The position numbers and the translations under genes are program-made. Positions 16,943 to 24,976 of a stretch of DNA of 31,558 nt are shown piece after piece; the stretch's first letter is position 1; the number at the start of each line of letters is the position of its first letter. Source of the DNA: Thiotrichales bacterium (GTDB taxonomy: Bacteria; Pseudomonadota; Gammaproteobacteria; UWMA-0217); the NCBI GenBank assembly GCA_024763135.1, contig JANTGD010000005.1, positions 1 through 31,558 of the forward strand, in the 5' to 3' direction. A model generated the notes under the pieces. That model made no database searches. It worked only from the letters and a program-made list of their open reading frames with translations, and was not told the DNA's origin.

Positions 16943-18025
16943 TCAACGCACCTTCAAGGTTGCCAGTCCCAGCAGGACCAGGATCACGGTAATAATCCAA
17001 AAGCGCACGATCACCCGTGGTTCTGGCCAGCCCTTGAGCTCAAAGTGATGGTGAATTGGCGCCATGCGAAAGATTCTTTTCCCCGTAAGCTTGTAGGATG
17101 CGACCTGCAAAATGACCGACAGAGTCTCCATGACAAAGACTCCGCCCATAATCATGAGCACCAGCTCTTGACGCGTAATCACCGCAATAATGCCCAACGC
17201 CGCACCCAGCGCCAGCGCGCCCACATCCCCCATAAAGACTTGCGCGGGATAGGTGTTAAACCATAAAAAGCCCAGCCCTGCCCCCATGATGGCGGCACAG
17301 ATAATGGCAATCTCTCCAACACCAGCGATATAGGGAATATTGAGATACTCTGCAAATTTCACGTGCCCGGTAAAATAAGCAATGACACCGAGCGCGGAAG
17401 CCACCAGCACGGTTGGCAGAATAGCTAATCCATCAAGTCCATCAGTAAGATTGACCGCATTACTCGAACCAACCACCACAAAGAAAACCCAGGGAATAAA
17501 AAACACACCCAGAGGGATGGCAATACTTTTGAACACCGGTACCAGCAGCGCTGTCTCAGCCGGCGTTGCGGCGATGGCAAACAACCAAAACGCCGCGACA
17601 ATCGCCACGCCTGACTGCCCCAGCAGCTTGGCCCGAGCCGACAAGCCTTTGGAGTTTCCGCGCGCCAGTTTGAGATAGTCATCGATGCCGCCCACCAGAC
17701 CAAAGCCGAGCGTCACCCATAAAACAATCCAGACATATCGATCGCTCAAATCCGCCCATAGCAGGGTGGTCACCGTAATCGACAGTAAAATCAAAGCTCC
17801 ACCCATGGTGGGAGTACCCGCCTTGGCAAGATGCGTTTGAGGCCCGTCCGCACGCACCGGTTGCCCCATTTTGGCCTGCCCAAGGCGACGAATCACAGCT
17901 GGCCCAAATAGAAAAGACACAATCACTGAAGTCAAGGCCGCCATAATGACGCGCATCGTAATGAAATCGAATGCACGAAACCCGCTGTGATATTGGCTGA
18001 GATAATCGAACAGACTAAGCAGCAT
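16943..18025 (-). CDS. mraY: Phospho-MurNAc-pentapeptide transferase MraY
   Basis: MraY makes lipid I by moving phospho-MurNAc-pentapeptide to undecaprenyl phosphate. The protein has 360 residues, the same as E. coli. Catalytic motifs are present: Asp115-Asp116 (GGIDDYLKL), NAVNLTDGLDG (188-198) and the His triad 325-327 (PIHHHF). About ten transmembrane helices are visible. I chose ATG 18023-18025 (MLLSLFDYLSQYHSGF, the family start), which overlaps the end of murF by 11 bp and has AAGG seven bases upstream. The longer frame to 18079 would add 18 non-family residues. Confidence 0.97.
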   Translation of the reverse strand: MLLSLFDYLSQYHSGFRAFDFITMRVIMAALTSVIVSFLFGPAVIRRLGQAKMGQPVRADGPQTHLAKAGTPTMGGALILLSITVTTLLWADLSDRYVWIVLWVTLGFGLVGGIDDYLKLARGNSKGLSARAKLLGQSGVAIVAAFWLFAIAATPAETALLVPVFKSIAIPLGVFFIPWVFFVVVGSSNAVNLTDGLDGLAILPTVLVASALGVIAYFTGHVKFAEYLNIPYIAGVGEIAIICAAIMGAGLGFLWFNTYPAQVFMGDVGALALGAALGIIAVITRQELVLMIMGGVFVMETLSVILQVASYKLTGKRIFRMAPIHHHFELKGWPEPRVIVRFWIITVILVLLGLATLKVR

Positions 18026-19370
18026 AAGGAGGCCTTTGCGGGTTACCGTCACTGAAAAGGAGTGATACGAGTCGATCAAGACCAGCCGAACGGGAACCTT
18101 TGACGAGCACGGTCGTATCGGCTTCCAAGCGTTCTCTCAGGTAAGCCGCCAAAAGTTCGAGCGCGTCGAAGTGCATAGCTTTAGCACCAAATGCTTCAGC
18201 CGCCTCGCGGCTGAGCGCGCCAATGCACAGAAACCCATCCAGATTGGCTGCCTGCGCGCAAGCGCCCACATCGCGATGCAGCTGGGCAGACGCCGCGCCG
18301 AGCTCCGCCATATCCCCCATCACCAGTATGCGCTGCCCCGCATGCTGCGCAAGCGCTTCGATACCCGCAACCATAGAGGCAGGATTGGCGTTGTAACTGT
18401 CATCCAAGATCAAGGCGCCGGATGCGTGCTGCAGGGGCTTCAAACGTCCGTTGACCGGCCGCACCGCTTCCAAACCTTGCCTGATCTTTAGAGGTGCGAT
18501 ACCTGCCGCCGATGCGACTGCTGCGGCTGCGGCTGCGTTCATTGCATTGTGTCGACCCAATAGCGCAAAATCGATGTCCAGCACCGTATCCTCGACAGAC
18601 AATACAAGTGGATCTTCGCCCACCAAACGCGTATGGCTGTCATCGGCCCGTCCGAAATAGCGAATCGGTCGGTCGGGGTTGAGTTGCGTCCAATAGTCTC
18701 GATGCTCAGAGTCGGCATTGATCACCGCAACCCCCGCTGGCCGCAGGCCGGCAAAAATCTCGCCTTTGGCCTCAACCACATTTTGGAGACTGCCAAAACC
18801 TTCGAGATGTGCAGCAAACGCGTTGTTCAATAAGGCAATATCGGGTTCGGCCAGGTGGGTCAGATAATCGATTTCACCCCCATGGTTTGCGCCCATTTCA
18901 ATCACCGCATAGCGATCTTCTGGACGCAAACGCAGCAAGGTCAATGGCACTCCGATGTCATTGTTCAGGTTACCTTGCGTGGCGAGCGTGGGGCCTGCCA
19001 GCCGGAAGATCGATTTCAGCATTTCTTTTACGGTGGTCTTGCCATTACTGCCCGTGAGTGCGATCAAACGGGCCTGACAGCGACGCCGCCATGCATTGGC
19101 CAACTGCCCCAGCGCGCGGCGCGTATCGGGCACCACTACCATAGGCAACTGGGTTTTAACCGGGCGCATAACCAACAACCCGGCAGCGGGTAGATGTGCG
19201 TGCCGATCCAACACCTCATGCGCATCGAAATTTTCGCCCTTTAAAGCGATAAACAACGTGCCTTCGACCGCCTGCCGAGTATCGGTCGATACGCCCAACA
19301 ATGGCGCATCCTCGCCGAGCAATGGTGCCTGGAGTATTTGCGCCACCTCACTGAGCATCAACCCATTCAT
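18015..19370 (-). CDS. murF: UDP-MurNAc-tripeptide--D-Ala-D-Ala ligase
   Basis: MurF completes the pentapeptide by adding D-Ala-D-Ala. The protein has 451 residues with the P-loop TGSNGKTT at 106-113, a NLNNDIGVPLTLLRL stretch and the ILDDSYNANPASM motif. The ATG overlaps the murE stop (ATGA). Confidence 0.97.
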   Translation of the reverse strand: MNGLMLSEVAQILQAPLLGEDAPLLGVSTDTRQAVEGTLFIALKGENFDAHEVLDRHAHLPAAGLLVMRPVKTQLPMVVVPDTRRALGQLANAWRRRCQARLIALTGSNGKTTVKEMLKSIFRLAGPTLATQGNLNNDIGVPLTLLRLRPEDRYAVIEMGANHGGEIDYLTHLAEPDIALLNNAFAAHLEGFGSLQNVVEAKGEIFAGLRPAGVAVINADSEHRDYWTQLNPDRPIRYFGRADDSHTRLVGEDPLVLSVEDTVLDIDFALLGRHNAMNAAAAAAVASAAGIAPLKIRQGLEAVRPVNGRLKPLQHASGALILDDSYNANPASMVAGIEALAQHAGQRILVMGDMAELGAASAQLHRDVGACAQAANLDGFLCIGALSREAAEAFGAKAMHFDALELLAAYLRERLEADTTVLVKGSRSAGLDRLVSLLFSDGNPQRPPYAA

Positions 19371-20872
19371 GCCTGCGCCTCCTGCAGCAGTCGACGCACC
19401 GCTTCCCGATCACTGAAATGGTAACGCTCGGTGCCGATCACTTGATAATCTTCGTGACCTTTGCCTGCAATCAATACACAATCTTGGCCACCCGCAAGCT
19501 GCAGAGCCGCCTGAATGGCCGCAAGCCGATCATGCAGCACGGGCATCGCTTCAGGCAGTGTCAGGCCGGAGCGTATATCGGCAACAATATCGGTGGGACG
19601 CTCGCTGCGTGGATTGTCATCCGTAATAATGCCCAGATCCGCCCTCTGTTCGACCATGGCCCCCATCGCGGGTCGCTTGTGCGCATCCCGATCGCCCCCG
19701 CAACCAAATACACAGATCAATTTACCCTGAGTATGATTGCGTAGGGCAGTCAAGGCCTTACCGAGCGCATCAGGGGTGTGCGCATAGTCAACGACCACCA
19801 AGGGTTGCCGCCCACCTCCGAACGCTTCCATCCGCCCTGGTACGGGCTTGATACGCTGTAATGCATTGCGAATTTGTTCCAGGCTAAAGTCGAACAACCC
19901 GAGTACGGCTGCAGTAGCGAGCAAATTTTCTACGTTGAAACTACCAATCAAACGGCTGTCGATGGCGCTCTGCCCCCATGGGGTATGCAGATCGAAACGT
20001 AAACCTGCCCGAGTTTCCACCACATTATCAGCCCAGACTGCGGCCCGATACGGATTGCCCGGCAGCACCGAATAGGCCAGAGTCTCCAAGCGACCCGACA
20101 GCTCACGCAGCCACAAGCGTCCCGTCTCGTCATCGCTATTGATCACCGCCTTGCGCAGCCCCTCAATATCAAATAGGCGGCGCTTCGCCTGCGCATAGCG
20201 AGCCATCGAACCATGGTAATCCAAATGATCATGACTCAGATTGGTAAAAACGGCCGTATTAAAACGCACGCCATTGACACGACCTTGATCGAGCGCATGC
20301 GAGGAAACTTCCATTACCGCTCGCTGCGCGCCCGCATCACAGATTTCAGCCAAACAGCGTTGAATGTCCACCGGGCCCGGTGTGGTTTGGGAGGAACGCC
20401 GGGTGCGTCCATAGACACCACTGCCTACGGTGCCCATCAATCCGCAGGATTGGCCACCCTCGCTGAAAGATTGCGCCACATAGTGACTCACTGATGTTTT
20501 GCCATTGGTCCCGGTTACGCCCACCACGCTCAGCGTAGCACTCGGATCCCCATAGAAGCGCGCTGCAATCTCTCCTGCGCGTGCACGCAGATCAGGAACC
20601 GCGAAGGTAGGGATACCCAATGTATTTGCGGGCGATACCTGCGGCGCTGGCTCCCAGGCAACCGCGCTCGCCCCCCTGGCAATGGCTTCATTGAGAAACT
20701 TCAAACCATGATGATCGACGCCCTGGCAAGCCAGAAACAGATCACCGGCCTGCACCAATCGACTGTCCATACAGACGCCGGTCACCGCAAGCGGCGCACC
20801 GGCTGCCGATACAAAACCGGACAGTAATCGTTCAAGTGGTACGCCTGACGACTGTTTGGCTGGCAAACTCAT
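19367..20872 (-). CDS. murE: UDP-MurNAc-L-Ala-D-Glu--meso-diaminopimelate ligase
   Basis: MurE adds the third stem-peptide residue. The protein has 501 residues with P-loop GTNGKTS (121-127) and MEVSSHALDQGRV. The DNPR motif (419-422) is the signature for meso-diaminopimelate rather than lysine, so the wall is of the usual Gram-negative type. ATGA overlap with ftsI. Confidence 0.97.
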   Translation of the reverse strand: MSLPAKQSSGVPLERLLSGFVSAAGAPLAVTGVCMDSRLVQAGDLFLACQGVDHHGLKFLNEAIARGASAVAWEPAPQVSPANTLGIPTFAVPDLRARAGEIAARFYGDPSATLSVVGVTGTNGKTSVSHYVAQSFSEGGQSCGLMGTVGSGVYGRTRRSSQTTPGPVDIQRCLAEICDAGAQRAVMEVSSHALDQGRVNGVRFNTAVFTNLSHDHLDYHGSMARYAQAKRRLFDIEGLRKAVINSDDETGRLWLRELSGRLETLAYSVLPGNPYRAAVWADNVVETRAGLRFDLHTPWGQSAIDSRLIGSFNVENLLATAAVLGLFDFSLEQIRNALQRIKPVPGRMEAFGGGRQPLVVVDYAHTPDALGKALTALRNHTQGKLICVFGCGGDRDAHKRPAMGAMVEQRADLGIITDDNPRSERPTDIVADIRSGLTLPEAMPVLHDRLAAIQAALQLAGGQDCVLIAGKGHEDYQVIGTERYHFSDREAVRRLLQEAQA

Positions 20873-22581
20873 ATCGCCCCTCCGCGTCGGGGTGACACAG
20901 CACGCGCTTCCAAAGCATCCGGTGCAATATTCAACAACCTCAGCGCGGCTGACATCAGCTTGGAAAATACGGGTGCCGCTACATCTCCCCCATAAAAATG
21001 GCCGGCACTGGGAGAATGGATCACCACTACCGCCACTAAGCGGGGGTTATCTGCCGGCACCATGCCCGCAAATACCGCGGTATAGTGATCTTCAGAGTAG
21101 GCACCGCCAACAATCTTCCGTGCAGTACCAGTTTTCCCTGCCACCGAATACCCTTCGATCGCCGCCCGATATCCAGTCCCCTGCGGCTGGACAACGCGTT
21201 GCATCATCTTTCTTACTTTTTGTGTTGTACCTGCGCTGAGCACCTCTTGTGCCTGCTCCTGCTGATCGTTCAAAACGAATGACACTGGCCGATAGACACC
21301 GTTAGCCGCGAGAACGCTATAAGCTTCGGCCAATTGCAGCGCTGTGACGGAAAATCCATAGCCAAATGCCAGCGTGGCCTGATCCAGTGGATACCACTGC
21401 GTATAATCTCGCAACACCCCGCTCGCTTCCGCAGGAAACCCGCTCCCGGTAGTCTGACCAAAGCCCACCTGATGAAACACATTCCACAAATCGGCGGGCG
21501 CAAGCTGCATGGCGACCTTACTGGCACCGACATTCGACGATTTGGCGATGAGCGTCGTTAGATCGATTACACCGAGATTATGGCTATCTCGAATGGGAAA
21601 ACCGCTAACCCGCATCAAACCCGGAGAGGTATCGATCTTGCTGGAAGGTTCAAACTGACCTGTCTCTATCGCACAAGCGATGGTAAATGGTTTGACCGCT
21701 GAACCGGGCTCGAACACATCAGTGATGGCGCGATTGCGATACAAACGTCCGCGCAACTGACTGCGGACATTCGGATTGAAGCGGGGTTGATTGACCATTG
21801 CCAATACTTGCCCGGTCATCGGGTCCATGACCACCACGGATCCGGATTCAGCCTGATTGGCCTCGACTGCCGCTTTCAGTTCGCGGTAAGCAAGGTATTG
21901 AATCCGCGCATCCACACTCAACTGCAGGGTTTTCCCCGGCTTGGCTGGTTTGATCAGATCCAGATCATCGATAGGTCGCCCGCGACCCTCGCGCAGTACG
22001 CGTTTAGCCCCAGGCTCACCACTCAACCACTCATCGTAGGCCCGCTCTAACCCTTCCTGCCCCTGATCATCAATATTCGTAAAGCCCAACAGATGCCCAA
22101 ATACTTCGCCCTTGGGATAAAAACGACGATACTCTCGCTCGACCCCAATCCCCCGCAACCCCAGCTTTACCACAGCCTCCCCAATCTCAGGCTGGAGCTG
22201 GCGTTTGAGGTAGATGAATTGCTTATCACCGTTGGCACGAATCTTCTCCATCAGGTCGGCTTGCCCAATGCCAATCAGTTGCGATAACCCGGCGGCTAAT
22301 TCAGGCGTCAATTCAAGCTCTCTGGGGTTTGCCCAAATCGATGCAACGGGTGTTGAAATCGCGAGCGGTTCGCCATTGCGATCTAATATATCCCCACGAT
22401 GCGCAGGAATCTCCAACACGCGAGTGTGTCGACTCAGGGCCTGCTGCTGGAGAAAGTCGTGCTTGAAAACCTGCAATTCCACCGCCCTGGCAGCCAGCAG
22501 CCCCATACCCAGAAGGAACAATAGCTGCACTGTCAAACGGCGCAGGCGATAGGATTGCATTGCTTGCCGCTCTCTGCTCAT
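20869..22581 (-). CDS. ftsI: Septal transpeptidase FtsI (PBP3)
   Basis: FtsI crosslinks septal peptidoglycan and pairs with FtsW. The 570-residue protein has an N-terminal transmembrane helix (about 17-36), a PBP dimer/pedestal region (HRGDILDRNG at 61-70) and a transpeptidase domain. The active-site triad is intact: SAVK (Ser294, Lys297), SSN (348-350) and KTG (483-485). ATGA overlap with ftsL. Confidence 0.97.
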   Translation of the reverse strand: MSRERQAMQSYRLRRLTVQLLFLLGMGLLAARAVELQVFKHDFLQQQALSRHTRVLEIPAHRGDILDRNGEPLAISTPVASIWANPRELELTPELAAGLSQLIGIGQADLMEKIRANGDKQFIYLKRQLQPEIGEAVVKLGLRGIGVEREYRRFYPKGEVFGHLLGFTNIDDQGQEGLERAYDEWLSGEPGAKRVLREGRGRPIDDLDLIKPAKPGKTLQLSVDARIQYLAYRELKAAVEANQAESGSVVVMDPMTGQVLAMVNQPRFNPNVRSQLRGRLYRNRAITDVFEPGSAVKPFTIACAIETGQFEPSSKIDTSPGLMRVSGFPIRDSHNLGVIDLTTLIAKSSNVGASKVAMQLAPADLWNVFHQVGFGQTTGSGFPAEASGVLRDYTQWYPLDQATLAFGYGFSVTALQLAEAYSVLAANGVYRPVSFVLNDQQEQAQEVLSAGTTQKVRKMMQRVVQPQGTGYRAAIEGYSVAGKTGTARKIVGGAYSEDHYTAVFAGMVPADNPRLVAVVVIHSPSAGHFYGGDVAAPVFSKLMSAALRLLNIAPDALEARAVSPRRGGAI

Positions 22582-22847
22582 GGCTCCACCATCACAGTAT
22601 CGCCTACCCGCGGCATCACCATGTGTAGCTCAGAGGTCGCGCGTTCTTCAATCTTGGCCAAGCGCGCCAGCGAGGCTTGCTCCAATTGCAAGCGACCCCA
22701 TTCGACCTCAAGCTCATCCCGGGTTTTTTCCAGCGCCGTCAAACGCTGGTATTGCATGCGTGCCTGATGGGTGCTGACCACCACCCCAAAAGCACTCAGC
22801 ATATCGACAACCCCTAACAACAGCACCGCGATCAAACGCCAGTTCAT
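22578..22847 (-). CDS. ftsL: Cell division protein FtsL
   Basis: FtsL is a small bitopic divisome protein that bridges FtsB/FtsQ and FtsW/FtsI. It has 89 residues: a very short cytoplasmic tail, one transmembrane helix (about 4-24) and a periplasmic coiled coil (about 30-70). It is shorter than E. coli FtsL (121 residues) mainly at the cytoplasmic end. ATGA overlaps occur at both ends. Position and architecture decide the call, as FtsL sequences are poorly conserved. Confidence 0.92.
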   Translation of the reverse strand: MNWRLIAVLLLGVVDMLSAFGVVVSTHQARMQYQRLTALEKTRDELEVEWGRLQLEQASLARLAKIEERATSELHMVMPRVGDTVMVEP

Positions 22848-23776
22848 GGGCGCTTCTCCGCCACTCGCATAATCGCGCTGCGCGCCCGCGGATTAGCCGC
22901 GACTTCAATATTCGAGGCACGCACAGGCTTCCCCAGAATACGTAGCTCGGGGGCAGCCTGATCTTGAGTAATCGGTAAACGTCGGGGTAGTGCAGGCGGC
23001 AGCGCATGCGCCCGCATGAAGCGCTTGACAATGCGGTCTTCCAGAGAATGAAAGCTAATGACGACTAAACGCCCTTGTGGTGCCAACACTTGCAATGCCT
23101 CCTCCAAACCTGCCTGCAAATCGGCGAGCTCATTATTAATATGTATTCTTATCGCCTGAAATGTACGTGTCGCCGGATCTTTTCCGGGTTCACGTTTGGG
23201 TACGACCTGCGTGATCAATGCGCGCAACTCGTCAGTTGAGCCTAACGCCTGCTGCTTGCGCGCAGCGACGATTGCTCGAGCGATGCGCCGTGAGTACCGC
23301 TCCTCTCCCAAGCGCCACAACACATCCGCAATCTCCCGTTCTGCTGCCTGCGCAAGCCACACCGCCGCCGTCATTCCTGTCTCGCTGTCCATGCGCATAT
23401 CCAATGGCCCGGAGCGACTGAAACTAAAGCCCCGCTCCGCTGTATCCAATTGCGGCGAAGACACACCCAGATCCATCAGAATCCCCGCTGCTTCGCCTTG
23501 ACTTCCCACTACTTCTGCCATCCTTGCAAAACTTCCCCGAAAAAACTCGAAGCGGGCATCCTGCCCAAACCGCGCTGCAGCTGCCCGGGCCGCCGCCGGG
23601 TCCTTATCGAACGCGACCAGTCGACCCTCCGTGCCCAGACGCTCTAAAATTTTCTGCGCATGCCCGCCCCGCCCGAAGGTTGCATCGATGTACATCCCTT
23701 GAGCCCGTACCGCGAGCGCATCCACGGCCTCTTCCAACAGAACCGGAATATGTTGCCCAGTCATGTGCGCATGCAT
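22844..23776 (-). CDS. rsmH: 16S rRNA m4C1402 methyltransferase RsmH
   Basis: RsmH (MraW) N4-methylates C1402 in the ribosomal decoding centre. Its partner for the 2'-O-methyl group, RsmI, is encoded at 27613-28464. The protein has 310 residues; the SAM motif DATFGRGGH (31-39), LGVSSPQLD and FHSLEDRIVKRFM are visible. ATG 23776 or the ATG four codons later (23764) could start it, since neither has a clear ribosome site. Confidence 0.96.
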   Translation of the reverse strand: MHAHMTGQHIPVLLEEAVDALAVRAQGMYIDATFGRGGHAQKILERLGTEGRLVAFDKDPAAARAAAARFGQDARFEFFRGSFARMAEVVGSQGEAAGILMDLGVSSPQLDTAERGFSFSRSGPLDMRMDSETGMTAAVWLAQAAEREIADVLWRLGEERYSRRIARAIVAARKQQALGSTDELRALITQVVPKREPGKDPATRTFQAIRIHINNELADLQAGLEEALQVLAPQGRLVVISFHSLEDRIVKRFMRAHALPPALPRRLPITQDQAAPELRILGKPVRASNIEVAANPRARSAIMRVAEKRP

Positions 23777-23865
23777 GTGTTAATAGACAGCGCAATCCCA
23801 AGCTGAAAACTCAAGGGGGCTGCCGGTTGCCTGAATCCAATACCACCTGGCATCACATGCATTCG

Positions 23866-24318
23866 CTAAATCGATAAATTTTCCAATACCTGACTCAGGC
23901 TTTCGGAAGCACCTTCCTCCCGCAGCCAAAAATCACGCTCCTGATTCCAGTGGGCTGAATCCCAAAGCTCGAGCTTTTTGCCCTGCCCCACTAAAGTGAC
24001 TTGTTTCTCCAACCCGGCAAATTCCCGCAGCGGGGGCGGCACCAGGATCCGGCCCTGGCGACTCATTTCACACTCTGAAGCATGCCCCACGAGCAAGCGT
24101 TGTAAACGCCGCACTTGCTTATCCAGATTAGGCGTATCCATCAACTTCCGTTCAAGCTTTTCCCATTCCGGCAGCCCAAAAATCATCAGGCAATGCACGG
24201 CATCTACCGTGATGACTAATTGCCCTTCACAAGACGCAACAATCTCTCCCCGATACTTGGCGGGTATAGAAATTCGTCCCTTTTCGTCCAGGGTCAGATG
24301 TGTGATGCCACGATACAC
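23866..24318 (-). CDS. mraZ: Transcriptional regulator MraZ
   Basis: MraZ is an AbrB-fold repressor of its own dcw operon. The 150-residue protein has the two tandem SpoVT-AbrB-like halves with their DEKGRISIPAKYR and SRQGRILVPPPLREF motifs. It starts with GTG (24316-24318), supported by the family start YRGITHLTLDEKGR. It is first in the operon, with its predicted operator 35-59 bases upstream. Confidence 0.96.
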   Translation of the reverse strand: MYRGITHLTLDEKGRISIPAKYRGEIVASCEGQLVITVDAVHCLMIFGLPEWEKLERKLMDTPNLDKQVRRLQRLLVGHASECEMSRQGRILVPPPLREFAGLEKQVTLVGQGKKLELWDSAHWNQERDFWLREEGASESLSQVLENLSI

Positions 24319-24352
24319 AATGCGCTTTTAATTGAGGGTTGCTTACAGATAA

Positions 24353-24377
24353 TTCCACTTTTTTCCACCTTGTTACA
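24353..24377 (-). promoter_or_regulatory. MraZ operator, three 10-bp-spaced repeats
   Basis: On the minus strand TGTAA, TGGAA and TGGAA occur exactly 10 bp apart (24373-24377, 24363-24367, 24353-24357), the spacing of MraZ boxes (short repeats with 5-nt spacers). The sequence is TGGAA rather than the E. coli TGGGN, and AAAAGTGGAA resembles the AAAGTG form described in Mollicutes. They cover the expected transcription start, so bound MraZ would block the promoter. Confidence 0.7.
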
Positions 24378-24405
24378 CTATAGTCCCCACCCTATACCCC
24401 GTCAA
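24377..24405 (-). promoter_or_regulatory. Main dcw (mra) promoter
   Basis: A near-consensus sigma-70 promoter on the minus strand: -35 TTGACG (24400-24405), a 17-bp spacer and -10 TATAGT (24377-24382). Transcription would begin near 24370, inside the MraZ repeats. The leader to the mraZ GTG is about 50 nt. Confidence 0.8.
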
Positions 24406-24976
24406 GGCAAAACCAGCGGCCGCTAAGCTTGCTTCCCCTTTTGAAACAATAATTTAAAGCATACTGCTTAGCAGCGAGGATAGAAATTTCACAAATAAAT
24501 ATGCATTTCAGTGAATTACCTCACAGACTTAAACCCCTTTCAAGTTAGTAGGCCTAGTGCACGCAGATAACCCATCCTCAAGTCTCATACAGCAGGTCTC
24601 TGGGCGCTCAGAAACAAGGCGCTGGCGCAGGCATAGCCGTTCTGGGTAAAGCCGGCGCAACACCGTGAATGGCTTCCCCGGCACTGCACACCCCAGATGT
24701 TACGCCTCCTGGCAAGGATCGGGATCATTGCCCGCAAGCCGCACAGTCATCTGGCGCGCTCTGAATGTGGCTTTCCTCTGGATTGTTGTAATAAAAAAGC
24801 ACCCGTACGACCAGGCGCTTTTCGATGGTGGAAATCAAGATAGGAACCCTCTGAGACGGGGGGAGACGTCATAGACTATCGTCCGGCAGAGAAAGCTGGC
24901 CTCAACTATCCTGCCGCACTCTGGATGTGTGGCGATTGATTTAGTTGCTTATGGATAACGGCGCGAGCCAAGCGCC
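24406..24976. other. Intergenic region between the GlyGly-CTERM gene and the mra promoter
   Basis: About 570 bp. The only element I can support is the minus-strand terminator near 24800. I saw no long frame with family resemblance and no tRNA. The segment 24420-24560 is AT-rich and could hold upstream promoter elements. The segment 24580-24780 is GC-richer and looks like leftover non-coding DNA. Confidence 0.4.
24791..24822 (-). terminator. Rho-independent terminator
   Basis: On the minus strand AAAAGCGCC pairs with GGTGCTTTT (one G-T pair) around a loop of about 11 bases, and the 3' arm runs into TTTTTTAT. It lies about 155 bp past the GlyGly-CTERM gene and well before the mra promoter, so it would insulate the dcw operon from upstream transcription. 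Confidence 0.65.

Noticed and set aside
16941..17000. Longer FtsW N-terminus
   Set aside because: The added 20 residues come from the mraY coding region; the ATG two bases after the mraY stop fits the family.
14645..24331. Many frames of 60-190 codons opposite the mur and fts genes
   Set aside because: Shadows of well-identified minus-strand genes; none shows a known motif.
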